Shown here: piece by piece, positions 22,085-30,544 of the stretch
How the letters are laid out: each line of letters begins with the position of its first letter
Numbering within the stretch: the first letter of the stretch is position 1
Origin: Bartonella fuyuanensis
Lineage (GTDB): Bacteria; Pseudomonadota; Alphaproteobacteria; Rhizobiales; Rhizobiaceae
Length of the DNA stretch: 64,000 bases
Reading direction: 5' to 3'
NCBI RefSeq assembly: GCF_014197255.1
Contig: NZ_JACIFE010000001.1
Location: 248,001-312,000 of the forward strand
The notes under the pieces: generated by a model
Told to the model about the DNA's origin: nothing
Databases searched by the model: none
What the model saw: the letters and a program-made list of their open reading frames with translations, nothing else
Translations under genes and position numbers: made by a program

Positions 22085-23548
22085 AGAAAATATTTCAATT
22101 CAAAAATATCTTTGTTTTGTTGTGCTATAAAAACATTGTAATTTTAGGTATGCTGATATAAGGCACGGAAGACTTAATTTATTAAATGATTTTAGAGTGG
22201 GTGGTAAGTATTCTTAAGTTAAAATTCTTGGCTGCAAGGTCTGAGTTAAGTGCATCGCACGAGTGGAGAATAATAGAAGCAGAATTATTTGCAGATGAAA
22301 TTGGGTTAAAATATTCGTACTTTAAAGTGTAAGAAGAAAGTTAATACGCAATCGCGCAAGGGGAAGAAAATATTATGTCATAAATTATATTACTATATTT
22401 TTAAGTCATAAAGACATACAAAGGTATGCTGCTGTTGTAAAAAGTTCGCACAACGTAAATGCATTTATTTACAACACATGTCTTAATAGGGTTTCTACAT
22501 TCTCATAAAAGGTATACCTTGTTTCAATGAGCCTCTCTTAGAGTAAAGTCCATAGAAACGTATTTCAAATTTATCTTATATATTTTCCATGCTCTCTTTG
22601 TTCCAAAGAACCCCATTACAAAAAAATCAGCACGCGATAGAAAGTAAACTTATTCAATCAGCTTTAATACTTTATAATGATAAAGATACACAGAAATTTT
22701 TCTGTAGTGTTACGTTGACTTCTTTAGCTAAGAGTTATCCTATATTATTTTTAATTTTTTTATAAAATAACCTTAAAGAACGTGTACGGCAGATATCCAT
22801 AAACATGTACGCATACCGGTAATGACATTGTTTGTTTAATAAAGCTCATGATTTTGCTGCGACTTGCAAATCATGCCAGTCGTACAGTTGTATATCTCAA
22901 ATAAATATTGCATGTATCTCTATTATATCTGTGTTTTATAGTCTCTGAAATAAACATGCAACTTTGCTTCATTAAGAGAGAATATAAAAGCATAAAGGTA
23001 AAAATCAGCATGTCTTTTATTATCTTTTTTCATTTGGTTTACGGTTTTCAAAAGTATCTAACGTAATATTTTTTTAATAATTAAAGATTGATGCATTGTT
23101 TCATGCTTCTTTCTCTAATTCTTTAATGGTGCCACGATTTCATAAAGAGAACAATACATTATTGTATTATGCATTCATGTGCTTGTTTTAAAGAAACATC
23201 TCTTAAGGAACTCAAGCTTATTTCAGGATGATGCTTGTGAATGGTATAACGATAAAGCTATTAAGGGCCCTATCTTTACGTTTATGAAAAAGAAAGTTGG
23301 ATTACCATAACAATTTTCACTTCAAAATATTGAGATCGCTTTTAATACTTGAGGATGGATATAAAAGGCATTTTGACTCTTTTTTATAGTTTTTATCTAT
23401 TCACTCTTCGACTTTTAGGGTGTAAGCAATTGGTTATAATTAATTTATTATAAATATTTTGAGATGAGATAATCTTACGATATTTTAGCCTTGCTTTTGC
23501 TATGAAAAATGATAACAACAGATTAAGATCAATATGATATTATAAAAT
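22085..23548. other. Convergent intergenic region dapE/hemW (about 1.5 kb), contains repeat copy R3
   Basis: No gene is recognised here. A 48-codon frame at 22186-22332 (plus, starting MILEWVVSILKLKFLAARSE) has no ribosome binding site and no known family. The rest from 22340 to 23030 is AT-rich with stops in all frames. The right third is repeat copy R3. The size and content fit a decayed region with no surviving coding capacity. Confidence 0.6.
23045..23545 (+). repeat. Dispersed non-coding repeat, copy R3
   Basis: One of the longest copies. The 5' edge TTTCAAAAGTATCTAACGTA matches TTTCAAAAACATCTACGGTA of R5. The block AATGGTATAACGATAAAGC is identical to R1. GGCATTTTGACTCTTTTTTA matches the middle block of other copies, and ATGAGATAATCTTACGATAT at 23464-23483 is the core. 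The 3' pairing arm is eroded in this copy. It ends just before the hemW stop. Confidence 0.65.
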
Positions 23549-24748
23549 TTAATTTACAAGTTGGCTAATGATGTGATCAAGAACAATGCGTCCTTTGGGT
23601 GTCGCTTTTAAACGTTTGTTATCTACCATTTCTATCAATTCTTGGTGTTGTAAATCCATAAGTTTTTGCATTGGAATGCATTTGGGGCTTAAAGCCTCAT
23701 AGCGTATAAGTTCTAAGCCTTCGCACAGACGTAATCCCATAAGGAGCATTTCATTTGCTTGTTGCTCCGTGGTTAGTTGTTCTGTTTCAATACAGCCATG
23801 TCCTATTGTTTCTACCAAATTAAGCCATTGTTCGGGGTGCTTTTCATTTATTGTGACATAACGTTCATGGTTTTCAAGGTATGTTAATGATGCTTTTGAA
23901 CAGGTAGGGGAATGATCCCGTATGTTTTCAATGAAACGTCCATGTGCTCCCGGACCAAAGCCTGCATATTGGTGATAACGCCAATAAAGAAGATTATGTG
24001 CTGATTCAGCACCGGGCATTGCGTGGTTTGAGATTTCATAGGCAGGAAGTCCATGTGATGTCGTTATTTCTTGGGTAAGATGATATAGATCTGCTGCTAG
24101 CTCTGATGGGGGAAGGATAAGTCTTCCTGCATCCTGAAGGCGTTTAAAGGCTGTTCCTTCTTCGATCGTTAATTGATAAAGAGAAAGATGATCTGCTGCT
24201 AAATCAATTGCTTGTACAAGTTCAGATTTCCATTCTTCAAGGGTTTGTTCGGGGCGGGCATAAATGAGGTCAAAGGATAAACGTGGAAAAATTTGCCGCG
24301 CTAAAGCAATAGCGCAAAGAGCTTGTTCCACATTATGGAGTCTGCCAAGTTTGCGTAGTGCTTTATCATTAAGTGCTTGTATACCTAAAGATAAGCGATT
24401 AACACCTGCTGCACGATATCCACGAAAACGCTCTGCTTCTACACTGGATGGATTAGCTTCTAATGTAATTTCAACTTTATCGTCGACGATCCACTTTTTT
24501 GCAAGTGCTTGCAATAAAGCATCAACGGTTTGCGGTTCCATAAGGGAGGGGGTTCCTCCACCAATAAAAATACTTGTAATATGGCGTGGGCCTATTTTGT
24601 AGTATTGCGTTTCTATTTCGCGCTCAAAGGCGGCAATAAAACGCGGCTGATCAACACCGTGGATGCGAACATGCGAATTAAAGTCACAATAAGGACATTT
24701 GGCTGCACAAAAGGGCCAATGAATGTAAATGCCAAAAGGTTCATTCAT
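23549..24748 (-). CDS. hemW: HemW, radical SAM heme chaperone (HemN-like)
   Basis: Radical SAM protein of the HemW group, formerly annotated as oxygen-independent coproporphyrinogen III oxidase; characterised HemW proteins bind heme and act as heme chaperones. The N-terminal [20 protein letters not shown] carries the CxxxCxxC cluster motif typical of HemW, without the extra N-terminal part of true HemN. GGGTPSLM and EANPSSVE are SAM-binding blocks, [14 protein letters not shown] is family-typical, and the C-terminal HemN-type domain ends [11 protein letters not shown]. At 399 residues it is of normal size. Its ATG overlaps the rdgB stop by 4 bases (ATGA), so the two are translationally coupled. 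Confidence 0.9.
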   Translation of the reverse strand: MNEPFGIYIHWPFCAAKCPYCDFNSHVRIHGVDQPRFIAAFEREIETQYYKIGPRHITSIFIGGGTPSLMEPQTVDALLQALAKKWIVDDKVEITLEANPSSVEAERFRGYRAAGVNRLSLGIQALNDKALRKLGRLHNVEQALCAIALARQIFPRLSFDLIYARPEQTLEEWKSELVQAIDLAADHLSLYQLTIEEGTAFKRLQDAGRLILPPSELAADLYHLTQEITTSHGLPAYEISNHAMPGAESAHNLLYWRYHQYAGFGPGAHGRFIENIRDHSPTCSKASLTYLENHERYVTINEKHPEQWLNLVETIGHGCIETEQLTTEQQANEMLLMGLRLCEGLELIRYEALSPKCIPMQKLMDLQHQELIEMVDNKRLKATPKGRIVLDHIISQLVN

Positions 24749-25392
24749 GAAGATTCCAAAAGGTTTTCTGTCAAAAGTTTAAAAGCACGCGCGCGATGTG
24801 AAAGAGGGGGTGTATCATTGTGTTCCCAGCCATGTTTTTGCTTTGTTGACATTTCTCCAAAGGTATTTTCATATCCATCTGGTAAAAAAATAGGGTCAAA
24901 GCCGAAGCCTTTGTTTCCTCGTGGAGGCCAAATGAATGTTCCTTCAACGCATCCGCGGAAATAATCTGCATGAGTATCAGGCCATGCAACGCAAATAACA
25001 GATATAAAACGGCATTTTCGTTGATTTTTTTCTCGTGCTCCGACTTTTTGGAGTTCATTTTCTATTTTTTTCATAGCTTTTGGAAAGTTACATGTACCAT
25101 CGGCTTGAATCGCCCAATCAGCTGTATAAACACCTGGCGCACCATCCAATGCATCCACTTCTAAGCCTGAATCATCAGAGAGGGCAGGAAGTCCTGTGTT
25201 TTTTGCTGCTGAGAAAGCTTTGATATAAGCATTTTCTTCAAATGTTTTTCCCGTTTCTTTTGGTTCTGGCAAGCCAAGCTCTTTTGCTGATTGTATTACT
25301 AAACTGAAAGGCGCAACTAAAGCAGTGATTTCACGCAATTTACCCATATTATGTGTAGCAATGACGAGTTTTTTATCTACTATGCTTCTCAT
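24745..25392 (-). CDS. rdgB: RdgB/HAM1 non-canonical purine NTP pyrophosphatase
   Basis: Cytoplasmic house-cleaning enzyme that hydrolyses dITP, XTP and related nucleotides to monophosphates, keeping them out of DNA and RNA. The 215-residue protein has the opening [14 protein letters not shown] (the substrate-binding T/SxNxxK motif), [46 protein letters not shown] with the catalytic Asp, and LSHRARAF near the end. It overlaps hemW by 4 bases. In related Rhizobiales rph commonly lies between rdgB and the divergent hrcA; here it is absent and the gap is only 514 bases. Confidence 0.94.
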   Translation of the reverse strand: MRSIVDKKLVIATHNMGKLREITALVAPFSLVIQSAKELGLPEPKETGKTFEENAYIKAFSAAKNTGLPALSDDSGLEVDALDGAPGVYTADWAIQADGTCNFPKAMKKIENELQKVGAREKNQRKCRFISVICVAWPDTHADYFRGCVEGTFIWPPRGNKGFGFDPIFLPDGYENTFGEMSTKQKHGWEHNDTPPLSHRARAFKLLTENLLESS

Positions 25393-25808
25393 ATAGATTT
25401 CTCCAAAAATAGAAGGAGCACTATTTTTGTGCTAAAAACCAACTTAAATGCTCTCTTTATACACATATTTTGCTTGGCTTTATAGGATACAATCTTTTAA
25501 AATGTTTTATGAAATTTTATTCAAAGAAAATTTCTTGTATTTTGCTAAAATAACGATTGAAAACATATGAAAGATATTTTTTTGTGATCGAGTTTTATGG
25601 AAAATGCCCAATTTTTTGCTCTAAAGTATGAAAATTCTATTCACATCGGTTTGTAAAAAAACAGCTCTTCTTAGAACGTGCTTACAGCAGACTATTCTCT
25701 CCTACAGCTCCTTCTGTTTTAAATATTCATTCCAGATTCTAACAAAAACACTCAGTGCATAATTGCACCTTATATTATCACTCTAAAAGATGGTTTTTTA
25801 CGACCCGA

Positions 25809-25830
25809 TAGGATAATATGCTTTATCCTA
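25809..25830. promoter_or_regulatory. Operator-like inverted repeat upstream of hrcA
   Basis: TAGGATAA and TTATCCTA form a perfect 8-bp inverted repeat around the 6-base spacer TATGCT. It ends 11 bases before the proposed hrcA -35 box, a usual place for an activator or repressor. It does not match the CIRCE consensus. Confidence 0.4.
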
Positions 25831-25841
25831 CTTTAGATTAT

Positions 25842-25871
25842 TTGACCAAACCTTGGCAAAACTTATATAAG
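25842..25871 (+). promoter_or_regulatory. Probable sigma-70-type promoter of hrcA-grpE
   Basis: TTGACC at 25842-25847 is followed after 16 bases by TATATA, or after 18 bases by TATAAG, about 35-40 bases before the hrcA ATG. It resembles the housekeeping promoter; no heat-shock sigma-32 signature is evident. Confidence 0.5.
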
Positions 25872-25906
25872 AGATAAAGTGTTTTTTTAGTAGTGAAAAA
25901 ATTGTA

Positions 25907-26977
25907 ATGAAGCACAAACCTATTGATAATGAACTAAAATATCTTGATGAACGTTCGCGTGATATTTTTCGTCATATTGTTGAAGCTTATCTTAATGATG
26001 GCGAACCTGTAGGGTCACGCAATCTTTCGCGGCTCTTACAACAGACATTATCACCTGCAACGATTCGCAATGTGATGAGTGATCTTGAACATCTTGGTTT
26101 GATTTATGCACCACATGTTTCTGCAGGCCGAATGCCGACACAATCAGGTTTACGCTTTTTTGTTGACGCATTTATGGAAGCAGGTGATTTACCAAACGAG
26201 GAGCGAGAAAATATTGAAATGCAAGTCAAAGAGGCTGGTCATGCGCAATCAGTTGAACATTTTCTTGTTCAAGCAAGTCGAGTTCTTTCAGATCTTTCAC
26301 GGGGGGCCGGGCTTGTACTAGCAACAAAACAAGAAGGAACATTGAAACATCTTGAATTTGTGCGTCTTGATAGGGAGCACGCTCTTGCTGTTTTGGTGAC
26401 TCAACAAGGTGAAGTTGAAAATCGTATTGTTCATTTGCCAGAAGGGGTTACCCATGCACAATTGACGGAAGCAATGAATTTTCTCAATGCCCATATACAA
26501 GGGCGTACATTGAGTGAAGCTAAAGAGGAAATAGCCCGTTTATGTGCAGAAACACGGGCTGCACTTGATGATTTATCGCAGCATCTTATTGAAACGGGAT
26601 TAGCTCTTTGGGGAGGAGAAGGGGCTGATCATAAAATACGTCTCATTGTTCGCGGGCGCAGCAATTTGCTTGAGGACGTGAAAGCAGAAGAAGATTTAGA
26701 GCGGTTACGCCATTTATTTGATGATCTTGAAACGCGTGAGAGTATGGCACAGCTTCTCGATTTAACAGATGAAGGTTCGGGGGTTCGAATTTTTATTGGT
26801 TCAGAAAATAAGTTATTTTCACTTTCTGGTTCTTCTTTAGTTGTAGCACCTTATCGTAATTCACAACAAAGAGTCATTGGTGCTTTAGGTGTTATTGGTC
26901 CTACACGGCTTAATTACGCAAGGATTGTACCCATGGTTGATTATACAGCTCAACTTGTGTCACAATTATTGCGTTAA
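25907..26977 (+). CDS. hrcA: Heat-shock repressor HrcA
   Basis: Winged-helix repressor that in many bacteria binds CIRCE elements upstream of groESL and sometimes dnaK and is kept active by GroEL. The 356-residue protein has the N-terminal helix-turn-helix region ([20 protein letters not shown] then [20 protein letters not shown]), [16 protein letters not shown], and the GAF-like domain with [20 protein letters not shown] and [20 protein letters not shown] near the C-terminus. No CIRCE (TTAGCACTC-N9-GAGTGCTAA) is visible beside hrcA, grpE or dnaK, so its targets probably lie outside the window, as in Alphaproteobacteria where groESL is the usual target. It is followed by grpE after 125 bases. 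Confidence 0.95.
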   Translation: MKHKPIDNELKYLDERSRDIFRHIVEAYLNDGEPVGSRNLSRLLQQTLSPATIRNVMSDLEHLGLIYAPHVSAGRMPTQSGLRFFVDAFMEAGDLPNEERENIEMQVKEAGHAQSVEHFLVQASRVLSDLSRGAGLVLATKQEGTLKHLEFVRLDREHALAVLVTQQGEVENRIVHLPEGVTHAQLTEAMNFLNAHIQGRTLSEAKEEIARLCAETRAALDDLSQHLIETGLALWGGEGADHKIRLIVRGRSNLLEDVKAEEDLERLRHLFDDLETRESMAQLLDLTDEGSGVRIFIGSENKLFSLSGSSLVVAPYRNSQQRVIGALGVIGPTRLNYARIVPMVDYTAQLVSQLLR

Positions 26978-27102
26978 AACGATGTAGGTAAGTATTTGTA
27001 TTATAGAAGCTCATTGTATTAATATATATGGATACCTCTTGATTTTTGTCTGTAAAATTTCGATATCGAGAATAATAAATCTTATGAAGGAATAAAATTT
27101 TT

Positions 27103-27771
27103 ATGTCTGATGAAAAAAACAAATTTACTGACGCTTCATTTGAAAATTGCAATTTAAAAAATCCGGTTGATCGTAATGCATTTAAACAATCGGCCGATGA
27201 ATTTTTAGAAACACATAAAACAGAATCACATGGAGCTGAAGACATTGAAGAAAAAGGCAATGACGTGAGTAATCCTTTAGAATCTTTGCAGGATGAAAAT
27301 AAAGAACTGAAAGATCAGCTTTTACGTCTTGCTGCAGATATGGAAAATCTTCGACGTCGTACTGCACGTGATGTGGCAGATGCGAAGGCTTATTCGATTG
27401 CTAATTTTGCACGGGATATGTTATCTGTTTCTGACAATCTCAATCGTGCTTTGGAAGCTATTCCAGAAGGTGTACGGGAGAGTGATGCTGGTTTGAAATC
27501 ATTGGCAGAGGGCGTTGAAATGACTGAACGTGCCATGATGGCCGCGTTAGAACGTCATGGGGTGCAGAAAATTTATCCAGAAGGGCAAAAATTTGATCCT
27601 TATTTTCATCAAGCGATGTTTGAAATTTCTAACGCTGATGTTCCAGATAACACTGTTCAACAAGTTGTTCAGGCAGGTTATATTATTGGGGAAAGGGTGC
27701 TACGTCCAGCTATAGTAGGTGTAGCTAAAGGAGGAGCAAAAGAAGCTCCCGTTGAGGTTGATTCGGCTTAA
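27103..27771 (+). CDS. grpE: GrpE, nucleotide exchange factor of DnaK
   Basis: Co-chaperone that speeds ADP release from DnaK (gene at 35.6 kb). The 222-residue protein starts with a variable acidic N-terminal region and then a long coiled coil ([40 protein letters not shown]). The conserved C-terminal beta domain has [35 protein letters not shown] and [14 protein letters not shown] lies 10 bases before the ATG. The hrcA-grpE order is standard in Alphaproteobacteria, and a strong terminator at 27856 ends the unit. Confidence 0.95.
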   Translation: MSDEKNKFTDASFENCNLKNPVDRNAFKQSADEFLETHKTESHGAEDIEEKGNDVSNPLESLQDENKELKDQLLRLAADMENLRRRTARDVADAKAYSIANFARDMLSVSDNLNRALEAIPEGVRESDAGLKSLAEGVEMTERAMMAALERHGVQKIYPEGQKFDPYFHQAMFEISNADVPDNTVQQVVQAGYIIGERVLRPAIVGVAKGGAKEAPVEVDSA

Positions 27772-27855
27772 AGTACATCAATAACATCCCCTCAACATAA
27801 AGCGCAAAGCTTTCCATACGTTTACATATATGAGGTCTTTTCTCAAAGAATTTTT

Positions 27856-27884
27856 AAAGGGTGTTACAAACACCCTTTATTTTT
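27856..27884 (+). terminator. Intrinsic terminator of hrcA-grpE
   Basis: Perfect 10-bp stem AAAGGGTGTT/AACACCCTTT with a 3-base loop, followed by ATTTTTAAA, 85 bases after the grpE stop. It is the clearest intrinsic terminator in the window. Confidence 0.88.
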
Positions 27885-28023
27885 AAAGTGTCCAACTTCC
27901 TTTTACAATATAGGAGCAACACTTAAGAGAGAAGGCGATAACAGTAAAATAAAATGATCAAACGCCAAAAGGAGAGAGAAGAAATCATCTCAAGAAAATA
28001 AAAAAGAAGGAAAATCTTCAAGA

Positions 28024-28371
28024 TTAATAATCAAGCATTGGTGTACGAATAATATGCAGAGTAAATTGTTTTTCATCAGGTTTTGACTCTAATTTATTGT
28101 AGATATATTGCATGTTTTCATGTAAAAAAAATTGAGCCCTTTGTAAGGTTTAGGGCGAATCACAAGAGAATGGAAAGTATTTTCTGAATCCAAAATTTTA
28201 AAACCTTTTGTCGGGTAGTGTAAAAGAAGGATGTTCTACAGTATTAAAGGTGTGCGTAATTTCATCTGCTAGGGAATTTTCAACTTCGCCCCAGAAATAA
28301 GGTGACATAAAAATTTTATCGATTAAACCACAGCATTTTTGATAAGCTATTTTGTAATGATATGAGGGTTT
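28024..28371 (-). pseudogene. Frameshifted remnant of an unrecognised gene
   Basis: On the minus strand three consecutive reading frames join into one protein-like sequence if two frameshifts are corrected. The first part includes MSPYFWGEVENSLADEITHT, then a break near PSFTLPDKRF, then GFKILDSENTFHSLVIRPKP with a second break in the run of T bases after YKGLNFF, and finally LHENMQYIYNKLESKPDEKQ ending TPMLDY. The 5' side is open only to an in-frame TAA at about 28374, exactly where repeat R4 begins, so the N-terminus is lost. Both breaks lie at or near homopolymer runs. I do not recognise the family. Residue use reads like real protein rather than chance translation, but decay means no function. 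Confidence 0.55.
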
Positions 28372-28374
28372 TTA

Positions 28375-28645
28375 TTTGTGAAGGAGTAAGCTGGCACTAT
28401 CATTATATTTATTAGTTCCCAATATTGCGTCAGATCTTACATTAAGACAATTCATAAGAAATATTTAGTCCTTTTTTCTATAGTTTTTACCCGCACGTTA
28501 GCTGCGCTTGTAATGTGTAAGGAAAAGGGTTTATTTGATTAACATACATGGATTTGAAATGAGAGAATCTTACGATATTAGGGATTCTCATTCAATATAC
28601 AAAACAGTAAATTATCATTATAAATCAATATATTGTTGTTTTTTA
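28375..28645 (+). repeat. Dispersed non-coding repeat, copy R4
   Basis: A well-conserved copy. TTGTGAAGGAGTAAGCTGGC and ATCATTATATTTATTAG match R1, CATAAGAAATATTTAGTCC matches R1 and R7, and GATTTGAAATGAGAGAATCT leads into the core TTACGATATTAGGG. The arms ATGAGA and TCTCAT, continued by GAATC and GATTC, form a near-perfect hairpin with a two-base bulge. It ends near AAATCAATATATTG. Confidence 0.75.
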
Positions 28646-29209
28646 GGAAGCTGAAGAGCACTAAATAAATGAAGCATAATATTATCTTCTTATAATATAA
28701 TAAAAAGAGGCTATTCCAAGCGCGATAATAGATAATCAAGATGGGACATATACCCCAAAAGATAAGACCAATAGTATAGCAAAAGAAGATCTAAAAATGC
28801 TTACTATAATTATGAATGAACAAAGGTTATTCATTTTAAGAAAATAATTATGATATCGATAAAAATTAGGTTTTCCTAATCTGCATTGCAATAATGCTCA
28901 ATGGAAGATTATTTATGTGTGATAAAGGCTATAAAGAAAGATTTTTCTTTTCTATAAAAAGATGTTAATTATATGATTAAATTGGATGTTAGCCATATAT
29001 GCAAAACTATTCAAATTAGCCATGTGAAGAAAGGAAGAAAAAATTCAGGCATAACAAAATTACAACAAATGTTTATGTTTACGATAATTTTGCCAATCCA
29101 TAGCTGCTATAAATTTTAATATAAAAACAAGAAAGGCGATTAAAATTCAAAATAGCGATAGAAATTTTTTTATTCTCTAAGGATAATCATTTTTTTATGG
29201 TCAGAGGCA

Positions 29210-29503
29210 CTAGTTTTCTTCTCCAAAGTTATTATTGATGAGCTTTTCAAGAGCATTAAGAGCATCTGTTGCTTCTGGTCCTGAAACATGAATAGTGAGG
29301 TTGCAACCAGATGAAGCTGCTAACATCATAAGCCCCATAATTGATGAGCCACCAACGATTTTTCCATCCTTTTCAACTTCAACAGTGGCGTTAAAATTGT
29401 CAACAGTTTGTACAAATTTTGCAGAAGCACGGGCATGCAACCCGCGCTTATTACAGATATTGAAATGACGACTTATACATGGGGGAGTATCTTTGGAAAA
29501 CAT
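29210..29503 (-). CDS. ptsH: HPr-like phosphocarrier protein
   Basis: Phosphocarrier of the phosphotransferase system, 97 residues. The active-site His is residue 23 in NKRGLHARASAKF, and the regulatory Ser is residue 54 in GGSSIMGLMML, the site that HPr kinase would phosphorylate; the kinase gene is two genes upstream. The region GCNLTIHVSGPEATDALNAL is the usual second half of the fold. In Rhizobiales this protein acts in a regulatory relay (PTS-Ntr type) rather than in sugar uptake. It is the last gene of the batR-batS-hprK-EIIA-HPr run, 17 bases after the EIIA gene. Confidence 0.92.
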   Translation of the reverse strand: MFSKDTPPCISRHFNICNKRGLHARASAKFVQTVDNFNATVEVEKDGKIVGGSSIMGLMMLAASSGCNLTIHVSGPEATDALNALEKLINNNFGEEN

Positions 29504-29520
29504 TGGTATTTTCTTATCCG

Positions 29521-29919
29521 CTATGAAATCATACTTGGTACATTAATATATTTACGCCCTGCTTCTTGTGCTATTCTTAGTGCATCTGATAATGAAATAT
29601 CAGGACATTGGCGAATAGAAATCAGCTTAATAAGCATGGGTAAATTAACACCCGCAATCATTTCAACGCGTCCTTTTTCGATAGCAGGAATAGCTATATT
29701 TGATGGCGTTCCACCAAACACATCTGTTAATATGATTACACCATGATCTGTATCTGTATCGGTTACTGCGGCTATGATATCACCTCGGCGTTGGTCTATA
29801 TCGTCATCGGGATAAACGCATATTGTTGCGAACTTTTCTTGCACTCCAACAACATGTTCCACGGCATGTAAAAATTCGACAGCCAATTCACCGTGCGTTA
29901 CAAGCACGAGTCCAATCAT
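29521..29919 (-). CDS. PTS EIIA component, mannose (ManX) family
   Basis: Cytoplasmic EIIA domain protein of the mannose/fructose family, 132 residues. The phosphorylatable His is residue 9 in LVLVTHGELAVEF. VIILTDVFGGTPSNIA is the family signature after the active site. There are no EIIB, EIIC or EIID membrane partners in the window, so a regulatory phosphate acceptor role is likely, as proposed for the equivalent Rhizobiales operons. It lies between hprK (137 bases upstream) and the HPr gene. Confidence 0.9.
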   Translation of the reverse strand: MIGLVLVTHGELAVEFLHAVEHVVGVQEKFATICVYPDDDIDQRRGDIIAAVTDTDTDHGVIILTDVFGGTPSNIAIPAIEKGRVEMIAGVNLPMLIKLISIRQCPDISLSDALRIAQEAGRKYINVPSMIS

Positions 29920-30056
29920 TTACGCAAACTCCTGTTAACTAAATAAGATCCGACCATATTGGTTGGGAAGGGTATTTTACAAGGCTTTGTTCTGCTGCCA
30001 AGAAAAATTTGCAAAAAAAAGGCAAAAAGTGTAATTTTTTTATTTTTAGAAAGAAA

Positions 30057-30521
30057 TTAGACGTTTTTGCGCCATATTTTTCGAAACAAAAATGCTTCAA
30101 TAGCTTGACAAATGGCTGTACAATCGGCTTCACGAAGAGAGGGAAGTTTTAAAAGAGGAATATGTAAATTTTCAAATTGAAAAGTTTTATTTGTGGAAAA
30201 ACGCTCATATTCAGGACCGAGAGAAATAACGCAATTAATAGCTGTATTCTTTTCAAATTCTATCGTATAAAGACCAGCACCGCGAATCTCGATTCCGCCT
30301 TCTAAGCTGTCAGGAGTGTATCCGTGGAGTTTTCCATTTTCCACACGCAGTATTGTATAATCATCACTGATAAGTTTCGCTTTACGTTTTGACCACTTAG
30401 CACGGTCAAGCAAAGAAAGAGTAAGGGTCGATTTTCCTGATCCCGATGGACCTATAATTAACAGCCCCTTTCTACCCAGTTGAAGGCAATTTGCGTGGTG
30501 TATTTCACATTTTGTTTCCAT
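30057..30521 (-). CDS. hprK: HPr kinase/phosphorylase, short alphaproteobacterial form
   Basis: C-terminal catalytic domain type of HPr kinase, 154 residues, lacking the N-terminal domain of Gram-positive HprK; this short form is usual in Alphaproteobacteria. Walker A is GPSGSGKST at residues 24-32, the SDDYTIL segment follows the usual position of the catalytic Asp, and GGIEIRGAGLYTIEF matches the HprK signature. It would phosphorylate HPr on Ser54. The gene starts 23 bases after the batS stop, so kinase and two-component system are probably co-expressed. Confidence 0.9.
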   Translation of the reverse strand: METKCEIHHANCLQLGRKGLLIIGPSGSGKSTLTLSLLDRAKWSKRKAKLISDDYTILRVENGKLHGYTPDSLEGGIEIRGAGLYTIEFEKNTAINCVISLGPEYERFSTNKTFQFENLHIPLLKLPSLREADCTAICQAIEAFLFRKIWRKNV

Positions 30522-30544
30522 ACCTTTTACTTTGGATAAAATAT

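Larger units (their letters stand above)
25393..25906. other. Divergent intergenic region rdgB/hrcA
   Basis: The gap holds the hrcA promoter and a palindrome at its right end and presumably the rdgB promoter at its left end. I read both strands for remnants of RNase PH (rph), expected here from gene order in relatives, and saw none. No CIRCE-type inverted repeat was found. Confidence 0.55.
27772..29209. other. Convergent intergenic region grpE/ptsH (about 1.4 kb): terminator, pseudogene, repeat R4
   Basis: From left to right the gap holds the grpE terminator (27856), a decayed minus-strand gene (28024-28371), repeat copy R4 (28375-28645) and then about 560 AT-rich bases with no supported gene. 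A 45-codon open stretch at about 28710-28850 (plus) has no start codon and is not called. Confidence 0.6.

Noticed and set aside
25410-25428. AGCAC...GTGCT inverted repeat near rdgB considered as a CIRCE relic
   Set aside because: Only five paired bases, and the sequence does not follow TTAGCACTC-N9-GAGTGCTAA.
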